Assembly (NCBI RefSeq): GCF_004327285.1
Contig: NZ_QJUI01000018.1
Location: 1 to 64,000 of the forward strand
DNA: 64,000 nt
Source: Phytopseudomonas daroniae
Lineage (GTDB): Bacteria; Pseudomonadota; Gammaproteobacteria; Pseudomonadales; Pseudomonadaceae
Direction of reading: 5' to 3'
Part shown: piece by piece, positions 33,533 to 41,875 of the stretch
How the letters are laid out: every line of letters starts with the position of its first letter
Numbering within the stretch: the stretch's first letter is position 1
Notes under the pieces: model-generated
Told to the model about the DNA's origin: nothing
Databases searched by the model: none
What the model saw: only the letters and a program-made list of their open reading frames with translations
Translations under genes and position numbers: made by a program

Positions 33533-34029
33533 TTGCTGCCTTGGCAGCCTGCACACAGGCCGACGACTTCCACGGTCTGGCTTTCGACATTGAAGCCGAC
33601 ACCTTTGGCACCGCGTACGATGGCATCGCTGATCGCCGCCTGCTCCAGCTCCACGGCGGCGTGGCAATTGCGGCAGATCAGGAACTGGCTCTGATGAGCA
33701 TGTGCCGGGTGGCTGCAGCCAACGAAGGCATTGAGAGAGGCGATGCGGTGTACCAGGCCGTTTTCCAGGAGGAAATCCAGCGCGCGGTAAACGGTCGGCG
33801 GCGCGGCGCGGCGGCCGTCTTCCTCGCTGAGCACACCCAGAATGTCATAGGCGCCCAGCGGCTTGTGGCTGGCCCAGACCAGTTCCAGTACGCGCTTGCG
33901 CAGGGCGGTCAGGCGCAGGCCCTGACGGGCGCAGATAGCCTCGGCTTCGGCCAGCGCATGGCTGACGCAGTGGGAGTGGTCATGGGGGCGCGATGCCAGG
34001 GGTGGCACGACGCTGACGGGTTTGTACAT
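33529..34029 (-). CDS. zur: Zinc uptake regulator, Fur family
   Basis: This 166-residue repressor has a winged helix (about residues 25-95, LTALRKRVLELVWASHKPLGAYDIL...PPTVYRALDFLLENGLVHRI), a structural zinc CxxC pair (ICRNCH and LCAGCQ) and sensory-site His/Glu residues (HPAHAHQ, ELEQ). It would repress itself with znuCB, and znuA, when zinc is sufficient. Two Zur-box-like sites flank the divergent promoter. Confidence 0.93.
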   Translation of the reverse strand: MYKPVSVVPPLASRPHDHSHCVSHALAEAEAICARQGLRLTALRKRVLELVWASHKPLGAYDILGVLSEEDGRRAAPPTVYRALDFLLENGLVHRIASLNAFVGCSHPAHAHQSQFLICRNCHAAVELEQAAISDAIVRGAKGVGFNVESQTVEVVGLCAGCQGSK

Positions 34030-34050
34030 GGCGAGGGCCTCGAAGCGTAG

Positions 34051-34068
34051 GACGTTATTCTATTACGC
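34051..34068. promoter_or_regulatory. Zur-box-like site, zur side
   Basis: gacgttattctattacgc contains GTTATT-N-TATTAC. It is the partner of the site at 34163 and lies 22 bp before the zur start, well placed to repress zur-znuC-znuB. Confidence 0.7.
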
Positions 34069-34162
34069 ATCGGCCGCCGGATGCCACGAATGTACCGGTT
34101 GGCCGTCTGCCAGGCGCGTGAGCGAGGGTCGTTCGGCGGATGAGTGCCAATTCGGATAGATA

Positions 34163-34180
34163 GGATGTTATTGTATTACC
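34163..34180. promoter_or_regulatory. Zur-box-like site, znuA side
   Basis: ggatgttattgtattacc shares GTTATT-N-TATTAC with the zur-side site. It lies 29 bp before the znuA start. AT-rich dyads of this type are typical of Zur operators. Confidence 0.72.
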
Positions 34181-34209
34181 CCCTTTGCTTCTCGAATGAA
34201 TCTCTGCCC

Positions 34210-35166
34210 ATGCTGCCGCGCTTGCGTTCCTTGTCGTCGCTCACACTGCCTCTTTTTTTCCTGCTCTTCACCACGACCGGCGTCGCCCAGGCCGATGTGC
34301 GTGTGCTCACCAGCATCAAGCCATTGCAGCTGATCGCCGCCGCGGTGCAGGACGGCGTGGGTGAGCCCGAGGTTCTGCTGCCGCCGGGCGCGTCGCCGCA
34401 CCACTATGCGCTGCGCCCCTCCGATATGCGTCGGGTGCAGGAAGTGGATCTGCTGTACTGGGTCGGGCCGGACATGGAGAGCTTCATGCCCCGCGTTCTG
34501 GCTACCCGTGAAAAGCCCAGCGTGGCGGTGCAGAGCCTGCCGGACATGACGCTGCGGCATTTCGGCGAGGATGATGGCCATCACGATCACGATCACGATC
34601 AAGCGCATGAGGCGCTCGGCGAGCATGACCACGACCACCGTCCCGGCAGTCTGGACGCTCACCTGTGGCTGCTGCCGGCCAACGCTCGGGTGATCGCCGC
34701 GGGCATGGCCGCCGACCTGAGCAAGGCCGATCCCGCCAACGCTCCGCGCTATCAGGCCAATCTGGATGCGTTCGACAAGCGTCTCGATGCGCTGGAGCCG
34801 CGTCTGCAGGCTCAGCTCAAGCCGTTGGCGGCCAAGCCTTTCTTCGTTTTCCATGAGGCCTTCGACTACTTCGAGGCCGCTTATGGCCTCAAGCACGTCG
34901 GCGTATTCAGTGTGGCCAGCGAGGTGCAGCCGGGAGCTCGCCACGTGGCAGCGATGCGCGAGCAACTGCAGCGGGTAGGGCCGAGCTGCGTGTTCAGCGA
35001 GCCACCGCTGCGCCCGCGTCTGGCCGAAACCCTGACCGCCGGTTTGCCGGCGACCCTGGCCGAGCTGGATGCCATGGGCGCGGTAGCGCCAATCAGCGCA
35101 GAGGGTTACGAAAACCTGCTGCAAGGGCTGGCCGATGGCTTGAGTGATTGTCTGGGCAAGCTTTGA
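34210..35166 (+). CDS. znuA: Zinc ABC transporter substrate-binding protein
   Basis: This 318-residue periplasmic zinc-binding protein has a signal peptide ending near GVAQADV. Ligand His are expected in ASPHHYALRPSD, in SLDAHLWLLP and in FVFHEAFDYF. A flexible His/Asp loop (DDGHHDHDHDQAHEALGEHDHDHR, about residues 121-144; quoted in two parts as DDGHHDHDHDQ and GEHDHDHR) is the hallmark of ZnuA over manganese homologues. The ATG at 34210 is preferred over a frame extending to 34144, which would cover the Zur site. Confidence 0.94.
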   Translation: MLPRLRSLSSLTLPLFFLLFTTTGVAQADVRVLTSIKPLQLIAAAVQDGVGEPEVLLPPGASPHHYALRPSDMRRVQEVDLLYWVGPDMESFMPRVLATREKPSVAVQSLPDMTLRHFGEDDGHHDHDHDQAHEALGEHDHDHRPGSLDAHLWLLPANARVIAAGMAADLSKADPANAPRYQANLDAFDKRLDALEPRLQAQLKPLAAKPFFVFHEAFDYFEAAYGLKHVGVFSVASEVQPGARHVAAMREQLQRVGPSCVFSEPPLRPRLAETLTAGLPATLAELDAMGAVAPISAEGYENLLQGLADGLSDCLGKL

Positions 35167-35170
35167 GCCC

Positions 35171-35193
35171 GGGCGTCCGTGCCATGGACGCCC
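35171..35193. terminator. Hairpin between convergent znuA and thrB
   Basis: gggcgtcc / ggacgccc form a perfect 8-bp stem with a 7-base loop, followed by aggctttt. It probably terminates znuA and possibly thrB. Confidence 0.6.
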
Positions 35194-35211
35194 CAGGCTT
35201 TTGACGGCGAT

Positions 35212-36162
35212 CTACAGCGCGAACGGCAGCGCCAGGTCGACGTGCTGACGCTCTGCCAGACGGCGCTGGAACTCGGCCGGGTCGTGGATCAGCACATCCT
35301 GGCCGGCGAAGGCTTCAGCGGCGATCAGGCGCGATAGCCAGAAGCGCACGCAACCGATGCGCAGCAAGGCAGGCCATAGCTCGGCTTCGGCGGCGCTGAA
35401 CGGGCGCAACGCGGCATAGGCGCCGAGCAGGGCGCGGGTGCGTTCGGCATTCAGCCGCCCCTGCTCATCCGAGCACCAGTCGTTCACGGCAATTGCCAGG
35501 TCATAGAGCATGGGGCCGGAGCAGGCGTTGTAGAAGTCGATCACGCCACTCAGGTGAGTGCCTTCGAACAGGCAGTTGTCGCGGAACAGATCGGCATGCA
35601 GGTTGGCGCCCGGCAGCTTGTGTACACGCTCCTGCAGCGTGGTTATTTCTTCCAGTGCCGCATTCAGCAGGCTGGCCTGTTCGGCCGGCAGCCGCTGCGC
35701 CAGTGCCGCACCTTCACGCAACATCCACTCCAGCCCACGATCGCTTTTGCGTGGCAGTGTGCGCTCGCGGGTCGCCAGGTGAATGCGCGCCAGCAGGCTA
35801 CCGATTTCCTGGCAATGGTGGGCGTTGACCGCGCTGATGTGCTTGCCGCTCAGCCGCGGCTGCAGCAGCGCCGGCTTGCCCGCCAGGCTGCGCAGGGCTT
35901 CGCCGCTGTCGGTGCGCAGGGCGTAGGGTACTGGCAGGCCGGCATCGTGGAGGACGTCCAGCAGTTCGATGAAGAATGGCAGATCGGCGCTTGGCCCGCG
36001 TTCGATCAGGGTCAGCACGAATTCGCCCTGTTCCAGGCTGACGAAGAAATTGCTGTTTTCGCTACCGGCCTCGATGCCCTGGAAGTCGAGCAGGCGACCG
36101 AGCCCGTAGGGCGCGAGAAACGTGTCCAGTTGCGGACGTTGCAGCGGGGTGAACACCGACAT
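35212..36162 (-). CDS. thrB: Homoserine kinase (ThrB, aminoglycoside-phosphotransferase fold)
   Basis: This 316-residue kinase of the APH-like ThrB type used by pseudomonads phosphorylates homoserine for threonine synthesis. The catalytic block LHADLFRDNCLFEGTHLSGVIDF (residues about 188-210) carries the Brenner-type HxDxxxxN and the metal-binding Asp of IDF. The N-terminal GSENSNFFV is the nucleotide-binding loop. It is followed closely upstream on the same strand by a DUF2782 gene, 12 bp away. Confidence 0.92.
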   Translation of the reverse strand: MSVFTPLQRPQLDTFLAPYGLGRLLDFQGIEAGSENSNFFVSLEQGEFVLTLIERGPSADLPFFIELLDVLHDAGLPVPYALRTDSGEALRSLAGKPALLQPRLSGKHISAVNAHHCQEIGSLLARIHLATRERTLPRKSDRGLEWMLREGAALAQRLPAEQASLLNAALEEITTLQERVHKLPGANLHADLFRDNCLFEGTHLSGVIDFYNACSGPMLYDLAIAVNDWCSDEQGRLNAERTRALLGAYAALRPFSAAEAELWPALLRIGCVRFWLSRLIAAEAFAGQDVLIHDPAEFQRRLAERQHVDLALPFAL

Positions 36163-36174
36163 GAATTGACTGCC

Positions 36175-36459
36175 TTACCAGCTGAAGATTTCCCAGGCCG
36201 GGATGAGCATATCCGGCGAATCGGAGCGCACGAAGTTACCGTCGCTGCCATCGGCCCGAACCAGGAAATAGGGTTTGCCACCTTTCGGGGTGACCTTGAT
36301 GGCATAGAGGAAGCCATTGACCCGGTACTCCTCTACGGTGCGGTCGCCGTCCTGGCGGATGGTTACATCAGGATCCGCCGAGGGTGCATCGTCGGCCTGC
36401 GCGGCAAACGGCACAGCGGCCAGTACGGCAAGCAGGATCAAGCGATTGAAGAGTCCCAT
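36175..36459 (-). CDS. DUF2782 periplasmic protein
   Basis: This is a 94-residue secreted protein of unknown function. The signal peptide ends at PFAAQADD, and the mature part contains VEEYRVNGFLYAIKVTPKGGKPYFLV, the DUF2782 core. It sits between polA (divergent) and thrB (co-directional), the same position as a hypothetical gene in P. aeruginosa (from memory). It is probably co-transcribed with thrB. Confidence 0.85.
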   Translation of the reverse strand: MGLFNRLILLAVLAAVPFAAQADDAPSADPDVTIRQDGDRTVEEYRVNGFLYAIKVTPKGGKPYFLVRADGSDGNFVRSDSPDMLIPAWEIFSW

Positions 36460-36534
36460 GGTAACCTTGTCCCTTTGATATCAACGGTACTGCGTATTCT
36501 AGCGCCACGCCCGCCGAAAAGGTTGATCACGCTC

Positions 36535-39363
36535 ATGAGCCAAGCCCCCCTCGTCCTGGTCGACGGTTCCTCCTACCTCTACCGCGCCTTCCATGCCCTG
36601 CCGCCCTTGACCACTTCCAAAGGCCTGCCGACAGGTGCGGTCAAAGGTGTATTGAACATGCTGCGCAGCCTGCGCAGGCAGTACCCGGACAGCCCCTTCG
36701 CCGTGGTCTTCGATGCCAAGGGCGGAACCTTCCGCGATGAGCTGTTCGCCGAGTACAAGGCCAACCGCCCGGCCATGCCCGACGAGTTGCGGCTGCAGAT
36801 CGAACCCCTGCACGCCAGCGTGCGTGCGCTGGGGTTGCCGCTGCTGTGCGTCGAGGGTGTCGAGGCCGACGACGTGATCGGTACCCTGGCCCGGCAGAGC
36901 GCCGCCGAAGGCCGCGATGTGGTGATCTCCACGGGCGACAAGGACATGGCCCAGTTGGTATGCCAGCACGTTACGCTGGTCAACACCATGACCGGTAGCG
37001 TTTACGACATCGATGGCGTGAAGGGGAAATTCGGTGTCGGCCCTGAGCTGATCATCGATTACCTGGCGCTGATGGGCGACAAGGTCGACAACATTCCTGG
37101 CGTGCCGGGCGTTGGCGAGAAAACCGCCCTTGGCCTGCTGGTCGGTGTTGGCGGCGGCCTCGACGTGCTCTACGCCAACCTCGACAAGGTGCCAGGCCTG
37201 CCGATTCGCGGTGCCAAGACGCTGCCGGCCAAGCTCGAAGAACACCGCGAGATGGCGTATCTGTCTTATCAGCTGGCGACCATCAAGCTGGATGTGCCGC
37301 TGGATCTCGACTGCTCCAAGCTGCATCCCGGCGAGCCCGATATCGACGCACTGATTCCGCTCTACGAAGAGCTGGAGTTCAAAAGCTGGCTGGACGAGCT
37401 GCTACGTCAGAACAAAGGAGCTGCACCCAAGATCAAGGCCAAGGCAGCACTCACGCCGACGGCGGACGACCTGTTCAGCACCGCGATCAACCTGGCGCCG
37501 ACGGTCGGTGACCTGGCTACTGCCGACGTAGAGCAGGCGGTGACCACCGGTGACTACCGCACGGTGCTCGAGCAGAGCGAGTTCGACGCCCTGCTCACGC
37601 AACTGCAGCAGGCCGAGCTGATTGCCTTCGATACCGAAACCACCGGCCTGGATGCCCAGCAGGCGCAACTCGTCGGCCTGTCGTTCGCGGTCAAGGCGGG
37701 TGAGGCTGTCTACGTGCCGGTCGCCCACAGCTACATGGGCGTGCCGCAACAACTGGATCGCGATGCGGTGCTGCGCGCGCTCAAGCCGATTCTCGAAGAC
37801 CCGGCCAAGGCCAAGGTCGGCCAGCACGCCAAGTACGACATCAACATCCTCGCCAATGCCTCCACGCCCATCACCGTGCAGGGCGTGGCGTTCGACACCA
37901 TGCTCGAGTCCTACGTGCTGGATTCCACCGCCACGCGCCACGACATGGACAGCCTGTCGCTCAAGTACCTGGGCCACAGCACCATCCGTTTCGAGGACAT
38001 CGCGGGCAAGGGCGCCAAGCAGCTGACTTTCGACCAGATCGCTCTGGAGCAGGCGGGCCCTTACGCGGCTGAAGATGCCGACGTGACCCTGCGTCTGCAC
38101 CAGAACTTGTGGGATCGCCTGGAAAAGGAGCCGGGCCTGGCGAGCGTGCTGCGCGATATCGAAATTCCCCTGGTGCCGGTGCTGGCGCGTATCGAGCGCA
38201 ATGGTGCGCTGGTCGACGCCAATCTGCTCGGCCGGCACAGCCAGGAACTGGGCGAGAAGCTGGTCGCACTGGAGCGTCAGGCTTTCGAGGTCGCGGGTGA
38301 GGAGTTCAACCTCGGCTCGCCCAAGCAGCTCGGCGCCATCCTCTATGAAAAACTCGGTTTGCCGATCATCAGCAAGACCGCCAAAGGTCAGGCATCGACC
38401 GCCGAGGCGGTGCTTGCGGAGTTGGCCGAGCAGGACTACGCGCTGCCCAAGGTGCTGATGCAATACCGCAGCCTGAGCAAGCTCAAGAGCACCTACACCG
38501 ACCGCCTGCCGGAACAGATCAACCCACGCACCGGACGCATCCACACCAGTTATCAACAGGCAGTGGCATCCACTGGGCGCTTGTCGTCCAGCGACCCGAA
38601 TCTGCAGAACATCCCGGTGCGCAGCGCCGAAGGCCGACGCATCCGCCAGGCCTTCATCGCGCCTGCGGGTTACAAGCTGCTGGCGGCCGACTATTCGCAG
38701 ATCGAGCTGCGCATCATGGCGCACCTGTCGCGGGACGAAGGGCTGCTGAACGCCTTCCGCGAGAACCTCGATGTGCATACGGCCACCGCTGCGGAAGTCT
38801 TCAAGGTCGCACTGGATCAGGTGACTCCGGATCAGCGCCGTAGCGCCAAGGCCATCAACTTCGGCCTGATCTATGGCATGGGCGCGCAGAAGCTGGCCAA
38901 GGATATTGGCGTCGACAGCAAGCAGGCCAAGGCCTATATCGAAACCTATTTCGCCCGTTACCCCGGCGTGCGCGAGTACATGGATCGTACGCGTCGGCAG
39001 GCCGCGGAGCAGGGCTACGTGGAAACCCTGTTCGGGCGTCGTCTGTACCTGCCACAGATCAAGTCCAGCCGGCCCCAGGAACGCGCCGGCGCCGAGCGTA
39101 CGGCGATCAACGCGCCGATGCAGGGTACTGCGGCGGACATCATCAAGAAGGCCATGGTGGCTGTGGATAACTGGCTCGCCGAGTCGGATCTGGATGCCAG
39201 GGTGATCCTGCAGGTGCACGATGAGCTGGTGCTGGAGGTGCGTGAGGATCTGGTTGAACAGGTCAGCGAGCGGATTCGGCCGCTGATGGCCAAGGCCGCC
39301 GATCTGGATGTGCCGATGCTCGTCGAGATCGGGGTAGGCAATAACTGGGATGAAGCTCATTGA
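36535..39363 (+). CDS. polA: DNA polymerase I
   Basis: This 942-residue polymerase acts in Okazaki-fragment processing and repair. The 5'-3' exonuclease (residues 1 to about 290) includes DGSSYLYRAFHAL and GVEADDVIGTLA. The proofreading domain is intact, with FDTETTGLD, YDINIL and YAAEDADV supplying the acidic catalytic residues. Polymerase motifs are A (LAADYSQIELRIMAHL), B (RRSAKAINFGLIYGMG) and C (VHDELVLEV). The frame is open far upstream to 35554, but that is the shadow of thrB; the ATG at 36535 begins the family's MSQAPLVLVDGSSYLYR. Confidence 0.97.
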   Translation: MSQAPLVLVDGSSYLYRAFHALPPLTTSKGLPTGAVKGVLNMLRSLRRQYPDSPFAVVFDAKGGTFRDELFAEYKANRPAMPDELRLQIEPLHASVRALGLPLLCVEGVEADDVIGTLARQSAAEGRDVVISTGDKDMAQLVCQHVTLVNTMTGSVYDIDGVKGKFGVGPELIIDYLALMGDKVDNIPGVPGVGEKTALGLLVGVGGGLDVLYANLDKVPGLPIRGAKTLPAKLEEHREMAYLSYQLATIKLDVPLDLDCSKLHPGEPDIDALIPLYEELEFKSWLDELLRQNKGAAPKIKAKAALTPTADDLFSTAINLAPTVGDLATADVEQAVTTGDYRTVLEQSEFDALLTQLQQAELIAFDTETTGLDAQQAQLVGLSFAVKAGEAVYVPVAHSYMGVPQQLDRDAVLRALKPILEDPAKAKVGQHAKYDINILANASTPITVQGVAFDTMLESYVLDSTATRHDMDSLSLKYLGHSTIRFEDIAGKGAKQLTFDQIALEQAGPYAAEDADVTLRLHQNLWDRLEKEPGLASVLRDIEIPLVPVLARIERNGALVDANLLGRHSQELGEKLVALERQAFEVAGEEFNLGSPKQLGAILYEKLGLPIISKTAKGQASTAEAVLAELAEQDYALPKVLMQYRSLSKLKSTYTDRLPEQINPRTGRIHTSYQQAVASTGRLSSSDPNLQNIPVRSAEGRRIRQAFIAPAGYKLLAADYSQIELRIMAHLSRDEGLLNAFRENLDVHTATAAEVFKVALDQVTPDQRRSAKAINFGLIYGMGAQKLAKDIGVDSKQAKAYIETYFARYPGVREYMDRTRRQAAEQGYVETLFGRRLYLPQIKSSRPQERAGAERTAINAPMQGTAADIIKKAMVAVDNWLAESDLDARVILQVHDELVLEVREDLVEQVSERIRPLMAKAADLDVPMLVEIGVGNNWDEAH

Positions 39364-39428
39364 AGGTCAGTTAGTGCTGAGAGCTCTTAGCCGATATTAA
39401 GACCAAACAAAGGAATCTAAGCATCGCT

Positions 39429-39456
39429 GAACTTTACTTCTGTCCACCCGGTCAGA
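39429..39456 (+). promoter_or_regulatory. AlgU (sigma-22/E)-type promoter for the ersA-like RNA
   Basis: GAACTT (39429-39434), a 17-bp spacer and TCAGA (39452-39456) closely match the AlgU/RpoE consensus GAACTT-N16/17-TCTGA. A start about 7 bases downstream, near 39463, fits the small RNA end mapped by its terminator. Confidence 0.75.
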
Positions 39457-39462
39457 GTTTGT

Positions 39463-39594
39463 GAATGGCCCATAAAGCCCTTCGATGCTCCTTTGTTGTG
39501 TTAAGTGTTGGCAGACATCTGAGCCCCGCCCTAGCGGTTCAGACCCTTAAACCCCGATCTTCTCCCTCCCCATACGAAGTTCGGGGTTTTTTTT
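39463..39594 (+). ncRNA. ersA: ErsA-like small regulatory RNA
   Basis: This is an untranslated transcript predicted between polA and engB, the location of ErsA in P. aeruginosa and of Spot 42 in E. coli. The predicted start (from the AlgU-type promoter) and the terminator (aaccccga / tcggggtt stem at 39550-39588 followed by T residues to 39594) give 132 nt, which agrees with the length I recall for ErsA. A C/U-rich single-stranded segment, tcttctccctcccc, fills the terminator loop and would be a candidate seed region. ErsA is known as an AlgU-dependent regulator of algC and oprD; targets here are not shown. Confidence 0.8.
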
Positions 39595-39609
39595 GCCTGC
39601 AGAAAAGTA

Positions 39610-39945
39610 CTAGGGTCTGTTGCCGTTTCAACGCGAGCCGCGTTGCCGCGAGAAATCTCGCCAGGCCGGGCGGCGATCCGCTAGGCGGAGGACGCAGGGA
39701 ATGGCATTCCCTTTTCAAGTCCTCCAACGACGCATGGCGAGATTTCCCGCGCAACCCGCAGGGCCGGGCCCGTTTTGCCGCGATGCTGCGTTTCTCGCCG
39801 GCTCATTTAGCCCGCTAAACTTCGCGGCTGTGTGACCCACATGGATGTGGGAAATGCCGCAAGCCCGCTGGGAGCGGGCGCGGCCCTTGCCTCGCGGCAA
39901 AACGGGCTCCGGCGCGGCCGTGCGTGAAACGGCAACAGACCCTAG
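39610..39945. mobile_element. 336-bp MITE-like element with 21-bp perfect terminal inverted repeats
   Basis: ctagggtctgttgccgtttc (39610 onward, with a final a) is exactly repeated in inverse at 39925-39945. There are two internal inverted-repeat pairs. One is cgcgagaaatctcgcca / tggcgagatttcccgcg around a near-palindrome (agggaatggcattccct). The other is gcccgttttgccgcga / tcgcggcaaaacgggc. No transposase frame is present, so it would be a non-autonomous miniature element or a large structured repeat. Both ends read CTAG, so a palindromic target or end duplication is possible. It sits directly after the small RNA terminator. Confidence 0.7.
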
Positions 39946-40012
39946 GCAGCTCCTCCCCTCGATCTCCTGCGCTGATTGCCTGAAGTGCTGCGCCATACGG
40001 CCGCTTGATGCA

Positions 40013-40037
40013 AAACGCCCCGCTTGGAGCGGGGCGT
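40013..40037. terminator. Intrinsic terminator of engB
   Basis: aaacgccccgct / agcggggcgttt is a strong G+C stem with A/T tails on both sides, 25 bp beyond the engB stop. Confidence 0.85.
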
Positions 40038-40061
40038 TTGCGTTGGCGACGAGCAGCCGAG

Positions 40062-40706
40062 TCAGGTTTCAGCCTGCTCGTCTTCTTCCCCGATCAGGCC
40101 CAGCCAATGTCCCAGAACGGTCTGTGCGTCTTCCACGCCGATGCGCTTGGGCGCCGAGAACAGCTGGATGCTGACGTGATCGCCCCAACCCTTGCGTATC
40201 TCCTGCTGAACCTTGAGCAGCGCAGTCTTCGCCGCGCCAAAGGCCAGCTTGTCGGCCTTGGTCAGGAGGATATGCATGGGCATGCCGCTGGCGCCGGACC
40301 AGTCGAGCATCATGCGGTCGAACTCGGTCAGTGGGTGACGGATGTCCATCATCAGAATCAGCCCGCGCAGGCTTTCACGGCTGCCCAGATAGGCTTCCAG
40401 GTGTTTCTGCCAGTGCAGCTTGAGCGGGATCGGTACCTTGGCGTAACCGTAGCCGGGCAGGTCGACCAGGCGGCGTTCGTCATCCAGGCGAAAGAAGTTG
40501 AGCAGTTGGGTACGCCCTGGCGTTTTCGAGGTACGCGCCAGGCTGGCGTGGGTCAGGGTGTTCAGCGCGCTCGATTTGCCAGCGTTGGAACGCCCGGCGA
40601 AGGCCACTTCGTAGCCCTGATCGTCCGGGCATTGGTCGACCTTGGCGGCGCTGATCAGAAAGGTGGCTTGCTGACACAAGCCGATTGCAGGGTTCTTTGC
40701 TTGCAT
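40062..40706 (-). CDS. engB: Ribosome-biogenesis GTPase EngB (YsxC/YihA)
   Basis: This 214-residue GTPase is required for large-subunit ribosome assembly. G1 GRSNAGKSS (about residues 38-46), G3 DLPGYGYA, G4 TKAD and G5 SAPK are visible. The start at 40706 gives the usual length; an in-frame ATG nine codons upstream (40733) is possible. Convergent with polA and the small RNA, as in other pseudomonads. Confidence 0.95.
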   Translation of the reverse strand: MQAKNPAIGLCQQATFLISAAKVDQCPDDQGYEVAFAGRSNAGKSSALNTLTHASLARTSKTPGRTQLLNFFRLDDERRLVDLPGYGYAKVPIPLKLHWQKHLEAYLGSRESLRGLILMMDIRHPLTEFDRMMLDWSGASGMPMHILLTKADKLAFGAAKTALLKVQQEIRKGWGDHVSIQLFSAPKRIGVEDAQTVLGHWLGLIGEEDEQAET

Positions 40707-40789
40707 CGGGGGTATCCGGTGGAGGGCGTGCATCGCGGCAGTCTATCAGGCTGGGGCCCCGCTGACGCATATGGGCTGCTGGCCTTATC

Positions 40790-41686
40790 TCAAAGCGGTT
40801 GCGACCACAGTGTTACAGCGAGCCGGTATTCGGCGTCCGGTGCGAGAATCAGCGAATCGTCCAGCACATTGGCGTGCTCGATGCAGAGCATGCCTTGCCA
40901 GGCATCGTCGGCGAACTGCGACAGGCGTTTGGCTTTGTCGATCCAGGGGTTCCACACCACCGCCGAGCCCGAGCCTTCGCTGCGCATGAGGATACGGCGC
41001 TTCCACTGGGGATCGACGATGCTCAACTGCGCCGGTGTGTCGAGGTAGATGCGGTCGGTCTCGCCACTGAACGCCAGCGCGCCCTTCTGTCTGACTTTTT
41101 TCCAGCCGTCGAGGGTGTCGATGTAGCGGCAGGCATCCAGGCCTTCGACCTTCACCTGGCGAATGTCGCTGACCGCGAAGTAGCTGTGCAGCGCCTGGCT
41201 GATCGGCAGTTCGCTGTCGCCGAGGTTGCGCGTGGTCAGGGTCAGTGTCAGGCGCTCACCCAGATGGATATCGAGCTGCAGTTCGGCAGCGAACGGCCAC
41301 TCTGCGAACGGCTGCGCGGCAGTGTCGAAAGCGAACGACAGTGCCACACCATCCTCCTCGGTGTTCAGGCCGATCAGTTGCCAGTCGAGGTTACGCACCA
41401 GGCCGTGGGCCGGTGCGTTTTCAGGACGCGTGTGGGCGGCCCGTATCGCCTCCGGGTTGCGCTGCAGATCGCCGAACCAGGGCCAGCACACCGGAACCCC
41501 GCCGCGTACGCTTTGCCCGGCTGCATAAGCCGCCTGATCGCTCAGCCAGATCAGCGGCTGCCCGTTGGCCGGCTGGTAGCGCAGGATTTGCGCGCCTTGC
41601 TCGCTCACCAGCAACTCGGCGCCAGCGTGGCGGATGCGCCAGCAGACCAGGTCGCCCAGTTGAATGCGTTCGTTGGTGGTGCTCAT
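40790..41686 (-). CDS. D-hexose-6-phosphate mutarotase (aldose-1-epimerase family)
   Basis: This 298-residue cytoplasmic beta-sandwich enzyme of the YeaD type interconverts alpha and beta anomers of glucose-6-phosphate. RGGVPVCWPWFG (residues about 62-73), the catalytic-type His of PAHGLVRNLDW and ALHSYFAVSD, and SGETDRIYLDTP are family signatures. It is separated from the TRAP operon by two terminators and is probably monocistronic. Confidence 0.9.
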   Translation of the reverse strand: MSTTNERIQLGDLVCWRIRHAGAELLVSEQGAQILRYQPANGQPLIWLSDQAAYAAGQSVRGGVPVCWPWFGDLQRNPEAIRAAHTRPENAPAHGLVRNLDWQLIGLNTEEDGVALSFAFDTAAQPFAEWPFAAELQLDIHLGERLTLTLTTRNLGDSELPISQALHSYFAVSDIRQVKVEGLDACRYIDTLDGWKKVRQKGALAFSGETDRIYLDTPAQLSIVDPQWKRRILMRSEGSGSAVVWNPWIDKAKRLSQFADDAWQGMLCIEHANVLDDSLILAPDAEYRLAVTLWSQPL

Positions 41687-41756
41687 GAAAATGCTGCTCC
41701 TGGTAGACGTTGCCTATTGGGCCACGGCGGGGCCGCGGGGTTCGCTCGCTGCCATG

Positions 41757-41862
41757 AAAAACGCCCGTCGAGACGGGCGTTCTGTGCGGCCCGCCATCCC
41801 TGGCGGCCACCCTGCGGGCCGTCGGCAGAGCCGACGGCAAAAATCGCTCCCGGCGATTTTTT
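41757..41862 (-). terminator. Two intrinsic terminators after the TRAP operon
   Basis: aacgcccgtc / gacgggcgtt (41757-41781) and aaaatcgc / gcgatttt with flanking A and T runs (41839-41862) lie in tandem between dctM and the mutarotase gene. Each has a T run on the minus strand. Double termination suggests strict insulation. Confidence 0.85.
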
Positions 41863-41875
41863 CCTGCTTGTCGGT

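Noticed and set aside
35554..36534. Apparent 327-codon N-terminal extension of polA
   Set aside because: This stretch is antisense to thrB and the DUF2782 gene. Family DNA polymerase I starts at MSQAPLVLVDG (36535).
37402..39360. 652-codon minus-strand frame antisense to polA
   Set aside because: Shadow of a high-GC coding region. DNA polymerase I motifs are unambiguous on the plus strand.
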